DNA from: CTSoil-075 sp964292325
GTDB lineage: Bacteria; Bacillota; Negativicutes; DSM-13327
NCBI GenBank assembly: GCA_964292325.1
Contig: CAXYVG010000011.1
Location: 1 to 57,566 of the forward strand
Direction: 5' to 3'
DNA length: 57,566 bases
Below, piece after piece: positions 47,845-56,415 of this stretch. The position numbers were made by a program, and so were the translations under genes. The notes beneath the pieces are model-generated. The model had not been told where the DNA came from and did no database searches. It saw only the letters and a program-made list of their open reading frames with translations. How positions within the stretch are numbered: position 1 is the first letter of the stretch; every line of letters starts with the position of its first letter.

Positions 47845-49089
47845 ATGTTAGATTTAAAAAGTAAAACATTTAAAACAGGGGATTCATGTTTATGTATAGA
47901 GGACCTATATGTAGCGGAAAAAAGATTGCAAGGTGTAATAAAAACTACAGAATTAATTGAAAGCCCATTTTTTAGCAATGAGTGTAACAATCGTGTATAT
48001 ATTAAACCAGAAAATCTTCAAGTTACCGGAGCGTTTAAAATTCGTGGTGCTTTTAATAAACTAAGTACGTTAACAGAGGAAGAAAAAAGTAGAGGGGTCA
48101 TCTCGGCTTCTGCGGGCAATCATGCACAAGGAGTCGGCTATGCTTCGCAAATGCTTGGCATTAAGGCGACTATTGTCATGCCAGCTGCTACACCGATTAT
48201 TAAAGTCGAAGCAACCCAAAATTATGGCGTAGATGTTGTACTATATGGTGATAATTATGATGATGCTTATAAAAAGGCTAGAGAACTTGAGGTTGAGCAT
48301 CACTACGTTTTTGTTCATCCTTTTGATGATATTGACGTAATCGTCGGGCAAGGTACGCTTGGCCTAGAGATTATGAATCAGTTAGATGATGTGGATGAGA
48401 TTTTAGTACCGATTGGTGGGGGCGGCCTGATTAGCGGTGTTGCGTTTGCTATTAAGATGTTAAAACCAAGTATAAAAATAATTGGTGTCGAGCCAGAAGG
48501 CGCATGCTGTATAAAAGAATCTCTTGCCTGCAATACTGTTATTGAACTAGAAAAAGTGGATACGATGGCAGATGGTACAGCGGTTAAAAAGCCAGGTGAC
48601 TTAACATTTCAATTAATTAGAGAATTTGTTGATGAGGTTATTACGGTTTCTGATTTTGAAATTTTAGAAGCGATATTATTATTGATGGAAAAACATAAAT
48701 TAATTGTGGAAGGTGCAGGGGCGTTATCGTTAGCAGGTTTGAAAAAATTAACATCTAAAAATAAGAAAGTCGTTTGTTTAGTGAGTGGTGGTAATATTGA
48801 TATTTCTACGATTTCTGCTATTATCAATCGTGCACTAGTCTCAAGAGGAAGATTGTTCTGCTTTACCGTAAATTTACCTGACAAACCAGGTGAGTTATTG
48901 CATGTTGCCAATATTCTCTCGGAACTAAAAGCGAATGTTATCAAATTGGATCATAATCAATCAAAAGTAATGGATCGTTTTAAACAAGTGCAATTAGAGG
49001 TTACAGTAGAAACTCATGGAAATGAACATGTGGATGAAATTGTTGCTGAATTTTTAAAATATGGAATGGATATTCAAAAGGTCTACTAG
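47845..49089 (+). CDS. ilvA: Threonine ammonia-lyase (threonine deaminase)
   Basis: 414 residues; ATG at 47845, 8 bases after AGGAGG (TTG at 47842 is possible). It is a PLP fold-type II enzyme: VTGAFKIRGAFN with Lys65 forming the Schiff base, SAGNHAQGVGYA, and PIGGGGLISGVA for phosphate binding. A single ACT domain occupies about residues 330-410 (FTVNLPDKPGELLHVANILSE). It converts threonine to 2-oxobutyrate, the first step of isoleucine synthesis. The Ile-type T-box upstream supports a biosynthetic role, although the one-ACT length is that of the shorter IlvA/TdcB-like branch. Confidence 0.92.
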   Translation: MLDLKSKTFKTGDSCLCIEDLYVAEKRLQGVIKTTELIESPFFSNECNNRVYIKPENLQVTGAFKIRGAFNKLSTLTEEEKSRGVISASAGNHAQGVGYASQMLGIKATIVMPAATPIIKVEATQNYGVDVVLYGDNYDDAYKKARELEVEHHYVFVHPFDDIDVIVGQGTLGLEIMNQLDDVDEILVPIGGGGLISGVAFAIKMLKPSIKIIGVEPEGACCIKESLACNTVIELEKVDTMADGTAVKKPGDLTFQLIREFVDEVITVSDFEILEAILLLMEKHKLIVEGAGALSLAGLKKLTSKNKKVVCLVSGGNIDISTISAIINRALVSRGRLFCFTVNLPDKPGELLHVANILSELKANVIKLDHNQSKVMDRFKQVQLEVTVETHGNEHVDEIVAEFLKYGMDIQKVY

Positions 49090-49109
49090 AGATATGTATG
49101 AAAACTAAC

Positions 49110-49170
49110 AGCTATGTGGTTAGTCTGCTGGGAATGGCCTATAGGTAGCCTATTCTTGACAATCGCTGTA
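49110..49170. repeat. Dispersed palindromic repeat, short copy
   Basis: AGCTATGTGGTTAGTCTGC and the end AATCGCTGTA match the flanks of the 44398-44496 element. The central arms GGGAATGGCCTATAG and GTAGCCTATTC abut directly, so the loop of the long copy is missing. Confidence 0.6.
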
Positions 49171-49254
49171 GAATCGTGCATACCACTAAGAGGTTGTGTA
49201 GTAAATTTCCCGGGAAATCAAAGATAAACTGCTAATCAGTGCTTTAGTAAAGAG

Positions 49255-49293
49255 AAAACCGCAACTTTCCTATCGTGGAAGTTGCGGTTTTTA
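49255..49293. terminator. Bidirectional terminator between ilvA and the adaptor gene
   Basis: AAAACCGCAACTTTCC (49255-49270) pairs perfectly with GGAAGTTGCGGTTTT (49277-49291). A and T runs lie on both strands. Confidence 0.92.
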
Positions 49294-49300
49294 ATTTTCA

Positions 49301-50452
49301 TTACTGTGAGACCACAATATTGTCACCATCATGTAGATCATTGATATTGCTTGTTATGACTAAAGAACCTTCAGGTAGGATAGAGGTAATTTCGATTGCG
49401 TTTGCTATGGTGTCGCCAATACTTACCTCTTTTCGGATGGCTTTGCCATTATCGGCTAGATATAGATAATGTACTCCTTGTTCATCTTGCAATACTGCTG
49501 CTGCAGGGACGGTTTGGACGGCTGCTGATTTTCCAGTATCAATATGAACATTGGCAGACATTCCCGCTTTTAATAGACCTCCTATATTGTTGGGAACGTT
49601 AATATAGGTACGAAAGGAAGGAAGATTGTTTTCTCCCACTTCAGGGAAAATATTAGCAACTTGTCCTGGGATATTTTGATTTGCTATTTCAATTGTAGCA
49701 GGAGTGCCTGGATGTAGGAAATATAAATCCTTTTGCTCAATATGGATGATCACTTGGACTTGCCCAACATCTAATATCATCAGCGGCTGCCCTAGTGATA
49801 CGGTTTTTCCTGGAGCAACTGCTAAACCGACTACAGTACCAGGATTTGGTGCACTAATAATCGTTGCATTGGTTGCTGCTGGAGCACTGTTTGCTGAAGC
49901 TCGTACTGGAGGTGTTGTCTGGACAGCGGTTAAATTATCTTCTGCAGCTTGTAAGCGGTTGGCTGCATTTTCTAATTGACGTTTGGCAATCGCATTTTGC
50001 TCATATAATTTTTGAAATCGATTATATTCTTTAAGCGCATTGTCGTAAGCGGTTTGTGCTTGGGGATCAATATCGATAACTTGGGGCTCTGGTGTAGCAT
50101 CTATTTTTTCTCTACCACTAGACGGTCCTGAAGAACGTAGAATTTTGACCAATGGCTGATCGGTTTTGACAGGTTGACCTTCTGTTACATATACTTCACT
50201 AATTAAACCGGAAAATTCTGAATGAACAGGTGCGGATTTTGGACTTTCTACGGTGCCAGTGCGTGAAATTTGTACCGACTTATTTGTAGCTGTTAAAGCA
50301 ACAGCGGTGACGCGAACTGCCATTTGTGGCGCAATATGTTTTGCCCATCGTGTGAATGGCAAGATGTTATAAGTCGATAGTAGTAGTGATGAGAAAACCA
50401 GAAAAGCTACTACTGGGATGGCAATTCGATGTTGTTGGAAAAAAGTCTTCAA
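49301..50452 (-). CDS. RND/HlyD-type efflux periplasmic adaptor, orphan
   Basis: 383 residues from TTG at 50452, chosen because TTGGAGATGA lies 6 bases upstream; ATG at 50461 and TTG at 50467 are in frame. N-terminal anchor helix (about 9-28), lipoyl half VHSEFSGLISEVYVTEGQPVKTDQPLVKI, a coiled coil (about 130-175) interrupted by a Pro/Ala-rich linker, second lipoyl half SAPNPGTVVGLAVAPGKTVSLGQPLM, and a beta-barrel domain. This is the adaptor of a tripartite efflux pump and implies a diderm envelope. No pump or outer-membrane gene is adjacent, so its partner must be elsewhere. Confidence 0.85.
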   Translation of the reverse strand: MKTFFQQHRIAIPVVAFLVFSSLLLSTYNILPFTRWAKHIAPQMAVRVTAVALTATNKSVQISRTGTVESPKSAPVHSEFSGLISEVYVTEGQPVKTDQPLVKILRSSGPSSGREKIDATPEPQVIDIDPQAQTAYDNALKEYNRFQKLYEQNAIAKRQLENAANRLQAAEDNLTAVQTTPPVRASANSAPAATNATIISAPNPGTVVGLAVAPGKTVSLGQPLMILDVGQVQVIIHIEQKDLYFLHPGTPATIEIANQNIPGQVANIFPEVGENNLPSFRTYINVPNNIGGLLKAGMSANVHIDTGKSAAVQTVPAAAVLQDEQGVHYLYLADNGKAIRKEVSIGDTIANAIEITSILPEGSLVITSNINDLHDGDNIVVSQ

Positions 50453-50727
50453 ATAATTCATCTCCAATAATGATCATTTCAATACTTACTATGTTCTCAC
50501 TTTTTTCTATTTGCGTCAAGAGGAGCAGTGACTAGAAATGGACAAGGCAATGTCTAATAGGAAAATAGAATCATATCTACAATCAATGCTATCAAAGTGG
50601 ATAAAAAAAGAAAAAATAATGATATATATATATAATATTCTTGCTATTATGAGGTAATATTTTATATAATGAAAAATAATGGTCTATAACGGTTATGAAT
50701 TCCAATATATAAAAGTGGAGTGAAAAT

Positions 50728-51501
50728 ATGAAAGACGATGGTAAAAAAGATTTTCTAAATAATAGTATTGCAAAGGCCATCATGTTACTGAATTGTTTTT
50801 CTTATGAAAAATTGAGATTGCGATTAAAAGATATCAGTGTCATGACTGGCATTAGCCAACCAACAGCTCATCGTATGCTTAGTACATTAAAAGAGTTTAA
50901 TTTGATTGAACAACAGGATGGATTTTATTCTTTGGGGCGGGGATTTTTAAAGTATCAAGGGATCGTTCTGAACTCAATGGAAATAAGACGAATCTGTCTA
51001 CCTTACCTTGAGGAATTATCGAATAATTTGAAAGTCAATGTGAATCTTGCGGTTCTTGATGAACAAGAGGTGGTATACGTTGCAAGGGCGGAAACTCCCT
51101 ATTGTACGTACGGATATTTTCATATTGGTATGAGGCGACCTATTAACTGTACTGCGTTAGGAAAAATTTTAGTTTGTAAGTCGCCTGAGATTGTTCATGA
51201 TGTTTTTCAAAAGGGTGTTCGTAGATATACACTGAACACAATCATTGATGAAGACGAATATTTAGCAGAAATCGAAAAAGTACGTTTGCAAGGGTATGCA
51301 GTAGATTTTGAGGAGTGGAGTAATGGAACGAACTGTATAGCTGCGCCTCTTTATAATGTCGCTGACGAAATTATGGGCGGCATTAGTATTTCGGGGCCTA
51401 CAAGCACATATTCTCGAGAAAAAATAATGGAATATGTACCGATTTTGTTTGAATATGCAAATCGAATTTCAGCTCGTATGGGATCAGCCGGGGGTTGGTA
51501 A
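50728..51501 (+). CDS. IclR-family transcriptional regulator
   Basis: 257 residues; ATG at 50728 behind AGTGGAGTGAAAAT. Winged helix at about 12-70 (LRLKDISVMTGISQPTAHRMLSTLKEFNLIE). Effector domain at about 75-250: RRPINCTALGKILVCKSP and GYAVDFEEWSNGTNCIAAPLYN, the usual small-molecule pocket region. It regulates catabolic genes in other bacteria. No catabolic operon is adjacent; the divergent neighbour is the adaptor gene at 49301. Confidence 0.92.
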   Translation: MKDDGKKDFLNNSIAKAIMLLNCFSYEKLRLRLKDISVMTGISQPTAHRMLSTLKEFNLIEQQDGFYSLGRGFLKYQGIVLNSMEIRRICLPYLEELSNNLKVNVNLAVLDEQEVVYVARAETPYCTYGYFHIGMRRPINCTALGKILVCKSPEIVHDVFQKGVRRYTLNTIIDEDEYLAEIEKVRLQGYAVDFEEWSNGTNCIAAPLYNVADEIMGGISISGPTSTYSREKIMEYVPILFEYANRISARMGSAGGW

Positions 51502-51510
51502 TGATTGAAT

Positions 51511-51546
51511 GAATAAAACCCGCAAAAATGCGGGTTTTATTCATTT
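51511..51546. terminator. Bidirectional terminator
   Basis: GAATAAAACCCGCA (51511-51524) pairs perfectly with TGCGGGTTTTATTC (51529-51542). It serves the convergent iclR-type gene and the secreted-protein gene. Confidence 0.9.
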
Positions 51547-52187
51547 TAAAAGGATGGTGAAAAATAGGTTGCTGCAACGGTTGCATCACCAATTCCACGT
51601 ATTGCGGTAATTTTCCAAGTATGATCGTGATGTCTTAGTAGATCTACTTTAAATCGTTGCTGAGTATCATGTTTTATTACCTGGATTGTTGCTTTGTGTC
51701 TTGATTGAGAAAGTATGATAAAAGAATCAAGATCGGGGTTGAATCCATATTGGGTTGCATAGCTTTTTAAAAATTCTATAGGGCTGTTAAGATAATAGGT
51801 ATATCCATAACGTTCATAGTCATTGTAACGGTCATTATTATGATGATAATAAATGTGACCGTCTTTATATAATGCTTGCGTATCATTAGGACTAGGCCAA
51901 TCCTCTTTGTGCTCATGCCAACCATTGCGATTATAAGCTTTTTGCTCTGATTTTTCCTTTTCTTCAATTATTTTCTTAAGTGGCTTTTTCATATTTTGAT
52001 TTACTAATGTAGTTTGTTCGTTTGTTATGGGAGGAGAAGTGATAGATTGTTCCATAGCTGAGGCTTTGGTAGCTTGGATGCCAGGGAATGCAATTCCTGT
52101 CATAATAGCTGCACCAGCTACTGCAGCAGCAGCGTAGCGTTTGATTTTATGGCGATGAAGTTTGTGCCTAGCTAATTTTCTATCCAT
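51546..52187 (-). CDS. Secreted protein of unknown function, Tyr/His/Asn-rich centre
   Basis: 213 residues; ATG at 52187 behind AGGAGGGATCAAGTAT. A basic His-rich N terminus (MDRKLARHKLHRHKIKRY) is followed by an Ala-rich hydrophobic stretch and a likely cleavage site after KASA, so it is exported. The middle contains GHIYYHHNNDRYNDYERYGYTYYL; the C terminus has a predicted beta-rich segment (SRHKATIQVIKHDTQQRFKVDL, then HTWKITAIRGIGDATVA). The latter looks like a small stand-alone fold, perhaps DUF4829/NTF2-like, but I do not recognise the family. Confidence 0.6.
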   Translation of the reverse strand: MDRKLARHKLHRHKIKRYAAAAVAGAAIMTGIAFPGIQATKASAMEQSITSPPITNEQTTLVNQNMKKPLKKIIEEKEKSEQKAYNRNGWHEHKEDWPSPNDTQALYKDGHIYYHHNNDRYNDYERYGYTYYLNSPIEFLKSYATQYGFNPDLDSFIILSQSRHKATIQVIKHDTQQRFKVDLLRHHDHTWKITAIRGIGDATVAATYFSPSF

Positions 52188-52325
52188 ATACTTGATCCCT
52201 CCTGTTTTTTATTTTTAGTTTTTCAATTTTGAAGCCATATAATTCATGGGAATTTTATGAATTTTTTAATTGCGATTACCAATTGGAGATTATGGGAATA
52301 ATAAGCTCTAGTTGGAGGTGATATA

Positions 52326-52586
52326 ATGATTAAAAAAATAATAAGAATCGCTGTGATTATGGTAACAATATTTTCTTTTCATCAAAATATTGAGGCAAGT
52401 TGGGGCTGGGAAAGTACGAATGATCCTGTGCCTTATTATCATCAGGAATGGGGCAAATGGTATTGTTATGATGATGTCAAAGTTTTTATGGTCCAAATGG
52501 GTGACCGTACATATAAATATTTATTTAATTATGATGGGGAATTTATTAATGGTTGGGTAACAGCGATGCCGATTCGGTTACCATGA
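52326..52586 (+). CDS. Small secreted protein of unknown function
   Basis: 86 residues; ATG at 52326 behind TTGGAGGTGATATA. Signal peptide MIKKIIRIAVIMVTIFSFH with probable cleavage after IEAS. The mature part of about 60 residues is rich in Trp and Tyr (WGWESTNDPVPYYHQEWGKWYCYDD) and has one cysteine. It is divergent from the secreted protein at 51546. The family is not recognised. Confidence 0.65.
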   Translation: MIKKIIRIAVIMVTIFSFHQNIEASWGWESTNDPVPYYHQEWGKWYCYDDVKVFMVQMGDRTYKYLFNYDGEFINGWVTAMPIRLP

Positions 52587-52631
52587 TTGTGAATACTAAT
52601 GAAAGGTAAAAAAATATTGATTTGCTATTAC

Positions 52632-52665
52632 ATCCTGCAAAGTAGTATCAATTGCAGGATTTTTG
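52632..52665 (+). terminator. Terminator of the small secreted-protein gene
   Basis: ATCCTGCAA (52632-52640) pairs with TTGCAGGAT (52652-52660), followed by a T run. Confidence 0.8.
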
Positions 52666-52745
52666 TATTTAGATGGTAAATATAATACTATACATATTTT
52701 GCGATTTGGTATTAATAATAATAAGTTATTCTGGAGGTGTATTCT

Positions 52746-54398
52746 ATGTCCATTCATTTACTCGCAGGTAAAAAAGCTCCGAAGTCTATTTTAGTCAATA
52801 TTCCTCGCTTAATTAGTGCATATTATATCAATCATCCTGACATGAGTGAACCAACTCAACAAGTTGCTTTTGGTACTTCTGGACATCGTGGTAATTCTAT
52901 GAAATATAGTTTTAATGAAGATCATATTCATGCAATTACGCAGGGCATTTGTGAGTATCGTAAATATCAAAACATAACAGGTCCATTGTTCATTGGTTTT
53001 GATACCCATGCCTTATCGGAGCCTGCATTTATTTCGGCAGTAGAAGTACTCGCTGCCAATGGTGTACAGACGATGATCGCTAAGGATATGAACTATACGC
53101 CGACGCCAAGTATCTCTCACGCCATTTTGAGTTATAACAAAGGACGAAATGATGGACTGGCTGACGGTATTGTAATCACACCTTCTCATAATCCACCCGA
53201 TAATGGTGGTATTAAATACAACCCGCCTAATGGTGGACCTGCTGATACCGATATTACGAAATGGGTTGCTAGTAGGGCTAATGAATTATTAAAAAATCGT
53301 AATAAAGATGTAAAACGTATTCCTTATGAGAAAGCAATACAATCTACTACGATTCAAGAATTTGATTTCGTCACACCATATGTGAATGATTTGGAAAATA
53401 TTATTGATATGGACGTTATCAAATCCTCAGGTATACGGCTTGGTGCAGATGCTCTAGGGGGAGCTGGTCTTGGTTATTGGCTGCCGATTGCAGATAAGTA
53501 TGGCATTCAGATTGATATGTTAAATGGTTATCCAGATCCCACTTTTAGTTTTATGAATGTGGACGGTGATGGAAAAATACGGATGGATTGTTCTTCGCCT
53601 TATGCGATGGCTGGACTGATTGAAATGAAAGATAAATATGATCTTGCTTTTGGCAACGATGCTGATTTTGACCGTCATGGTATTGTTACGCCTAGTGTAG
53701 GATTGATGAATCCTAACCATTATCTTTCTGTTGCTATATCGTATTTATTTCAAGATCGGAAAGGGTGGAGAAGCGATGCGGCTATAGGAAAAACGTTGGT
53801 TAGTTCTTCGATGATTGATCGTGTTGCGGCTAGCCTTGGCAAAAAGTTAGCGGAGGTTCCTGTTGGTTTCAAGTGGTTTGTTAACGGATTAGTGGATGGT
53901 TCATTTGGTTTTGGTGGTGAAGAGAGTGCTGGTGCGTCTTTTCTTAAAAAAGATGGAACAGTCTGGACTACTGACAAGGATGGTATCATTTTGTGCTTAT
54001 TGGCTGCAGAGATTACAGCTAAGACGGGGCGGGATCCTGGGCAACATTATCAGGAGTTAACGGGGAAATTTGGTGCGCCAGTTTATGCGCGAGTAGATGC
54101 AGTTGCTAATTTGAAGCAAAAAGCTGTATTATCTAAACTGTCAGCAGAGCAGGTAAAGGCCTCTACTCTTGCTGGTGAAATGATTACTGCTAAATTAACA
54201 AAGGCTCCGAGTAATGATGCAGAGATTGGCGGTTTAAAGGTTTGTACGGAAAATGGTTGGTTTGCAGCTCGTCCTTCCGGTACGGAAGATGTGTATAAGA
54301 TATATGCAGAAAGCTTCAAAGGTGCTGCTCATCTAGAGCAGATTCAAGAAGAAGCAAAACAAATTGTGAATGATACTTTTGCTGCTGCTGGCGTCTAA
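52746..54398 (+). CDS. pgm: Phosphoglucomutase, alpha-D-glucose specific
   Basis: 550 residues; ATG at 52746 with GGAGGTG at 52732-52738, so the GTG at 52737 is part of the ribosome site. Domains in order: substrate entry FGTSGHRG (about 45-52), phospho-Ser147 in TPSHNPPDNGG, metal loop GNDADFDRHGIV, sugar-binding GGEESAGAS, and phosphate-binding ARPSGTEDVYKIY near the C terminus. It interconverts glucose 1- and 6-phosphate for UDP-glucose and glycogen metabolism. The length matches E. coli Pgm. Confidence 0.95.
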   Translation: MSIHLLAGKKAPKSILVNIPRLISAYYINHPDMSEPTQQVAFGTSGHRGNSMKYSFNEDHIHAITQGICEYRKYQNITGPLFIGFDTHALSEPAFISAVEVLAANGVQTMIAKDMNYTPTPSISHAILSYNKGRNDGLADGIVITPSHNPPDNGGIKYNPPNGGPADTDITKWVASRANELLKNRNKDVKRIPYEKAIQSTTIQEFDFVTPYVNDLENIIDMDVIKSSGIRLGADALGGAGLGYWLPIADKYGIQIDMLNGYPDPTFSFMNVDGDGKIRMDCSSPYAMAGLIEMKDKYDLAFGNDADFDRHGIVTPSVGLMNPNHYLSVAISYLFQDRKGWRSDAAIGKTLVSSSMIDRVAASLGKKLAEVPVGFKWFVNGLVDGSFGFGGEESAGASFLKKDGTVWTTDKDGIILCLLAAEITAKTGRDPGQHYQELTGKFGAPVYARVDAVANLKQKAVLSKLSAEQVKASTLAGEMITAKLTKAPSNDAEIGGLKVCTENGWFAARPSGTEDVYKIYAESFKGAAHLEQIQEEAKQIVNDTFAAAGV

Positions 54399-54529
54399 TT
54401 TATAAATTGATATATATAAGGTTAAGCTGAGGAAACTCGTTCAACTAAGGCTAAGTAGCGAGCCTACAGTAGGGTATTCTATCTTCGATCAAGCGACGAA
54501 AATGTATTTGCTGATAAAAATGGGTACAA

Positions 54530-54558
54530 AAAAACCCCTGTCAACGACAGGGGTTTTT
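54530..54558. terminator. Bidirectional terminator between pgm and zinc-ribbon copy 1
   Basis: AAAACCCCTGTC (54531-54542) pairs with GACAGGGGTTTT (54546-54557) around AAC. Runs of A and T lie on both sides. Confidence 0.92.
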
Positions 54559-54571
54559 TATGTACCATCAA

Positions 54572-54868
54572 TTAACGGTTGTTGTTTCTGCTGAAACAGT
54601 CTCTGCAGTAAACAGGACGGTCGCCACTTGGACGGAAAGGAACTTGTGTAGTAACGCCACAAGCTGCACAAACAGCGTCATGCATTTCGCGTTGTTGGTA
54701 GTTGCCGCCACGACCGCCACCATTGTTTTGTTTGTGAATTGCTCTACATTGAGGGCAACGTCCTGGTTCGTTGGTGAACCCTTTTTCAGCAAAGAAATCT
54801 TGCTCTGAAGCTGAAAAAATAAATTGTTCTCCGCAATCACGGCATGTTAAAGTTTTGTCTTGGTTCAT
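54572..54868 (-). CDS. Zinc-ribbon protein, copy 1
   Basis: 98 residues; ATG at 54868 behind GAGGAGGCTATATAT. Two four-cysteine zinc ribbons: Cys9/Cys12/Cys38/Cys41 (TCRDCG and RCPQC) and Cys67/Cys70/Cys88/Cys91 (CAACG and YCRDC). They are joined by a Gly/Asn-rich linker (NNGGGRGGNYQQR). The C terminus is FSRNNNR. The family is a common Firmicute zinc-ribbon protein with an RNA- or DNA-binding look but no proven function. A nearly identical copy lies 491 bases upstream on the same strand. Confidence 0.88.
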   Translation of the reverse strand: MNQDKTLTCRDCGEQFIFSASEQDFFAEKGFTNEPGRCPQCRAIHKQNNGGGRGGNYQQREMHDAVCAACGVTTQVPFRPSGDRPVYCRDCFSRNNNR

Positions 54869-54886
54869 ATATATAGCCTCCTCGAA

Positions 54887-54930
54887 TTTATATTACCCAA
54901 ATAGTTAATTTATATTACCCAAATAATTAA
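54887..54930 (-). repeat. 22-bp tandem repeat upstream of zinc-ribbon copy 1
   Basis: TTTATATTACCCAAATA plus GTTAA (54887-54908) is repeated as the same core plus ATTAA (54909-54930), with one mismatch. A single core TTACCCAAATAGTTAA occurs at 55382-55397 before copy 2. The 22-bp period puts both units on one face of DNA, so a regulator-binding role is possible. Confidence 0.6.
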
Positions 54931-55024
54931 TGGAGAATACTCTTTTTGCCTATTTAAGAACTTCTATAGTATACGATTAATTCTGATAGAAGTAAAGAAC
55001 TTTATTAAGTATATTTTTATTAAG

Positions 55025-55055
55025 AAAAAGCCCTGCCTTGGGCAGAGCTTTTTTA
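55025..55055 (-). terminator. Terminator of zinc-ribbon copy 2
   Basis: AAGCCCTGCC (55028-55037) pairs with GGCAGAGCTT (55041-55050) with one mismatch. On the minus strand a T run follows. Confidence 0.8.
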
Positions 55056-55062
55056 TATACTA

Positions 55063-55359
55063 TTAACGGTTGTTATTTCTGCTGAAACAGTCTCTGCAGT
55101 AAACAGGACGGTCACCACTTGGACGGAAAGGAACTTGTGTAGTAATGCCACAAGCTGCACAAACAGCATCATGCATTTCGCGTTGTTGGTAGTTGCCGCC
55201 ACGACCGCCACCATTGTTTTGTTTGTGAATTGCTCTACATTGAGGGCAACGTCCTGGTTCGTTGGTGAACCCTTTTTCAGCAAAGAAATCTTGCTCTGAA
55301 GCTGAAAAAATAAATTGTTCTCCGCAATCACGGCATGTTAAAGTTTTGTCTTGGTTCAT
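55063..55359 (-). CDS. Zinc-ribbon protein, copy 2
   Basis: 98 residues; ATG at 55359 behind GAGGAGGCTATATAC. The earlier in-frame start at 55389 lies before the ribosome site and is rejected. It is identical to copy 1 except Ile for Val at residue 72. The few nucleotide differences in the coding region that I see are all transitions. Each copy has its own promoter region and terminator, so this is a recent tandem duplication kept as two transcription units. Confidence 0.88.
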   Translation of the reverse strand: MNQDKTLTCRDCGEQFIFSASEQDFFAEKGFTNEPGRCPQCRAIHKQNNGGGRGGNYQQREMHDAVCAACGITTQVPFRPSGDRPVYCRDCFSRNNNR

Positions 55360-55601
55360 GTATATAGCCTCCTCGAATCTGTTACCCAAATAGTTAATGT
55401 ATTACACTCACACACTGAATCTCAATGTATCTATTTTAGGACTTCTAAAGTATAAGCGATATCTATATAAAAGTAAAGGTATTTTTCATTATATTTTATA
55501 TTTATTTTTATTGTTAATAAAAATACTCAATTTACGTACTGAAATGGTTAAAAATGTGATATCCTATAAAGTGAATTTAATGAAAGATAGGAGAATTCAT
55601 T

Positions 55602-56381
55602 ATGTCCAGAGAAAAAACATATTTAATTTTTGATTCGAATATTGGTAATAATAAACCAGAAAGTATTATTAACACAGAGACGAAGTGTCCATTTTGTCAT
55701 AGGGAACAGTTAGTAGATATTATCGATCAGGATGGTTCCATAATATTTATTAAAAATAAATATCCAGTTTTACTCGATACACTTCAAACCGTGATTATTG
55801 AAACAGATCAATGTAACGCAGAATTATCTACGTATCCCAAAGAGCATTTATATAAAGTATTTCATTTTGCTATAAAAAAGTGGCGAGGAATGATAGAAAG
55901 TAGAGAGTTTAAGTCCGTTCTTTTTTATAAAAATCATGGACCATATTCCGGTGGGACAATACGACATCCACATATGCAAATTGTCGGTCTAAGGAATATC
56001 GACTATACCCCAAATATAGATGTTCAAAGCTTCGAAGGGGATATCATTGATCAAAAGCATGGAGTGGAATTAAATTTATCTCATCAGCCCAAAAATGGTT
56101 TTTTTGAATTTAATATTCGATTACCTAATTTCGAACCAATCAATCAAATGGCAGATTACATACAATTAATTACTCATTATTTATTAAATAATTTCCATAA
56201 GTCATGTAAAAGTTATAATTTATTTTTTTATCAGATGAACGGTGAGATCGTAGTGAAGGTTATCCCAAGATTTGTAACATCGCCACTGTTAATTGGATAC
56301 TCTATTCCACAAATTTCTAGTCGGGCAGGGGAAGTTGTCAGAGAGATACAAGAACTCTATTTAAGAAAACGATTCAGATAG
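55602..56381 (+). CDS. DUF4931/GalT-like protein
   Basis: 259 residues; ATG at 55602 behind GATAGGAGAATTCATT. It has a GalT/HIT-type layout: an N-terminal zinc knuckle with CPFCHRE (about residue 29), then NKYPVLLDTLQTVII, and a histidine motif GGTIRHPHMQIVG, where HxHxQ is the nucleotidyltransferase/hydrolase centre. It belongs to the DUF4931 family, which resembles galactose-1-phosphate uridylyltransferase but has no proven substrate. The preceding 205 bases are AT-rich promoter region. It converges on the DUF457-type gene. Confidence 0.8.
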   Translation: MSREKTYLIFDSNIGNNKPESIINTETKCPFCHREQLVDIIDQDGSIIFIKNKYPVLLDTLQTVIIETDQCNAELSTYPKEHLYKVFHFAIKKWRGMIESREFKSVLFYKNHGPYSGGTIRHPHMQIVGLRNIDYTPNIDVQSFEGDIIDQKHGVELNLSHQPKNGFFEFNIRLPNFEPINQMADYIQLITHYLLNNFHKSCKSYNLFFYQMNGEIVVKVIPRFVTSPLLIGYSIPQISSRAGEVVREIQELYLRKRFR

Positions 56382-56415
56382 AGTCTTGATGGATATAGAA
56401 TCTACATCGTATATC

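Noticed and set aside
55397..55633. 78-codon plus-strand frame before the DUF4931 gene
   Set aside because: It is AT-driven and has no ribosome site; it overlaps the zinc-ribbon promoter and the DUF4931 start.
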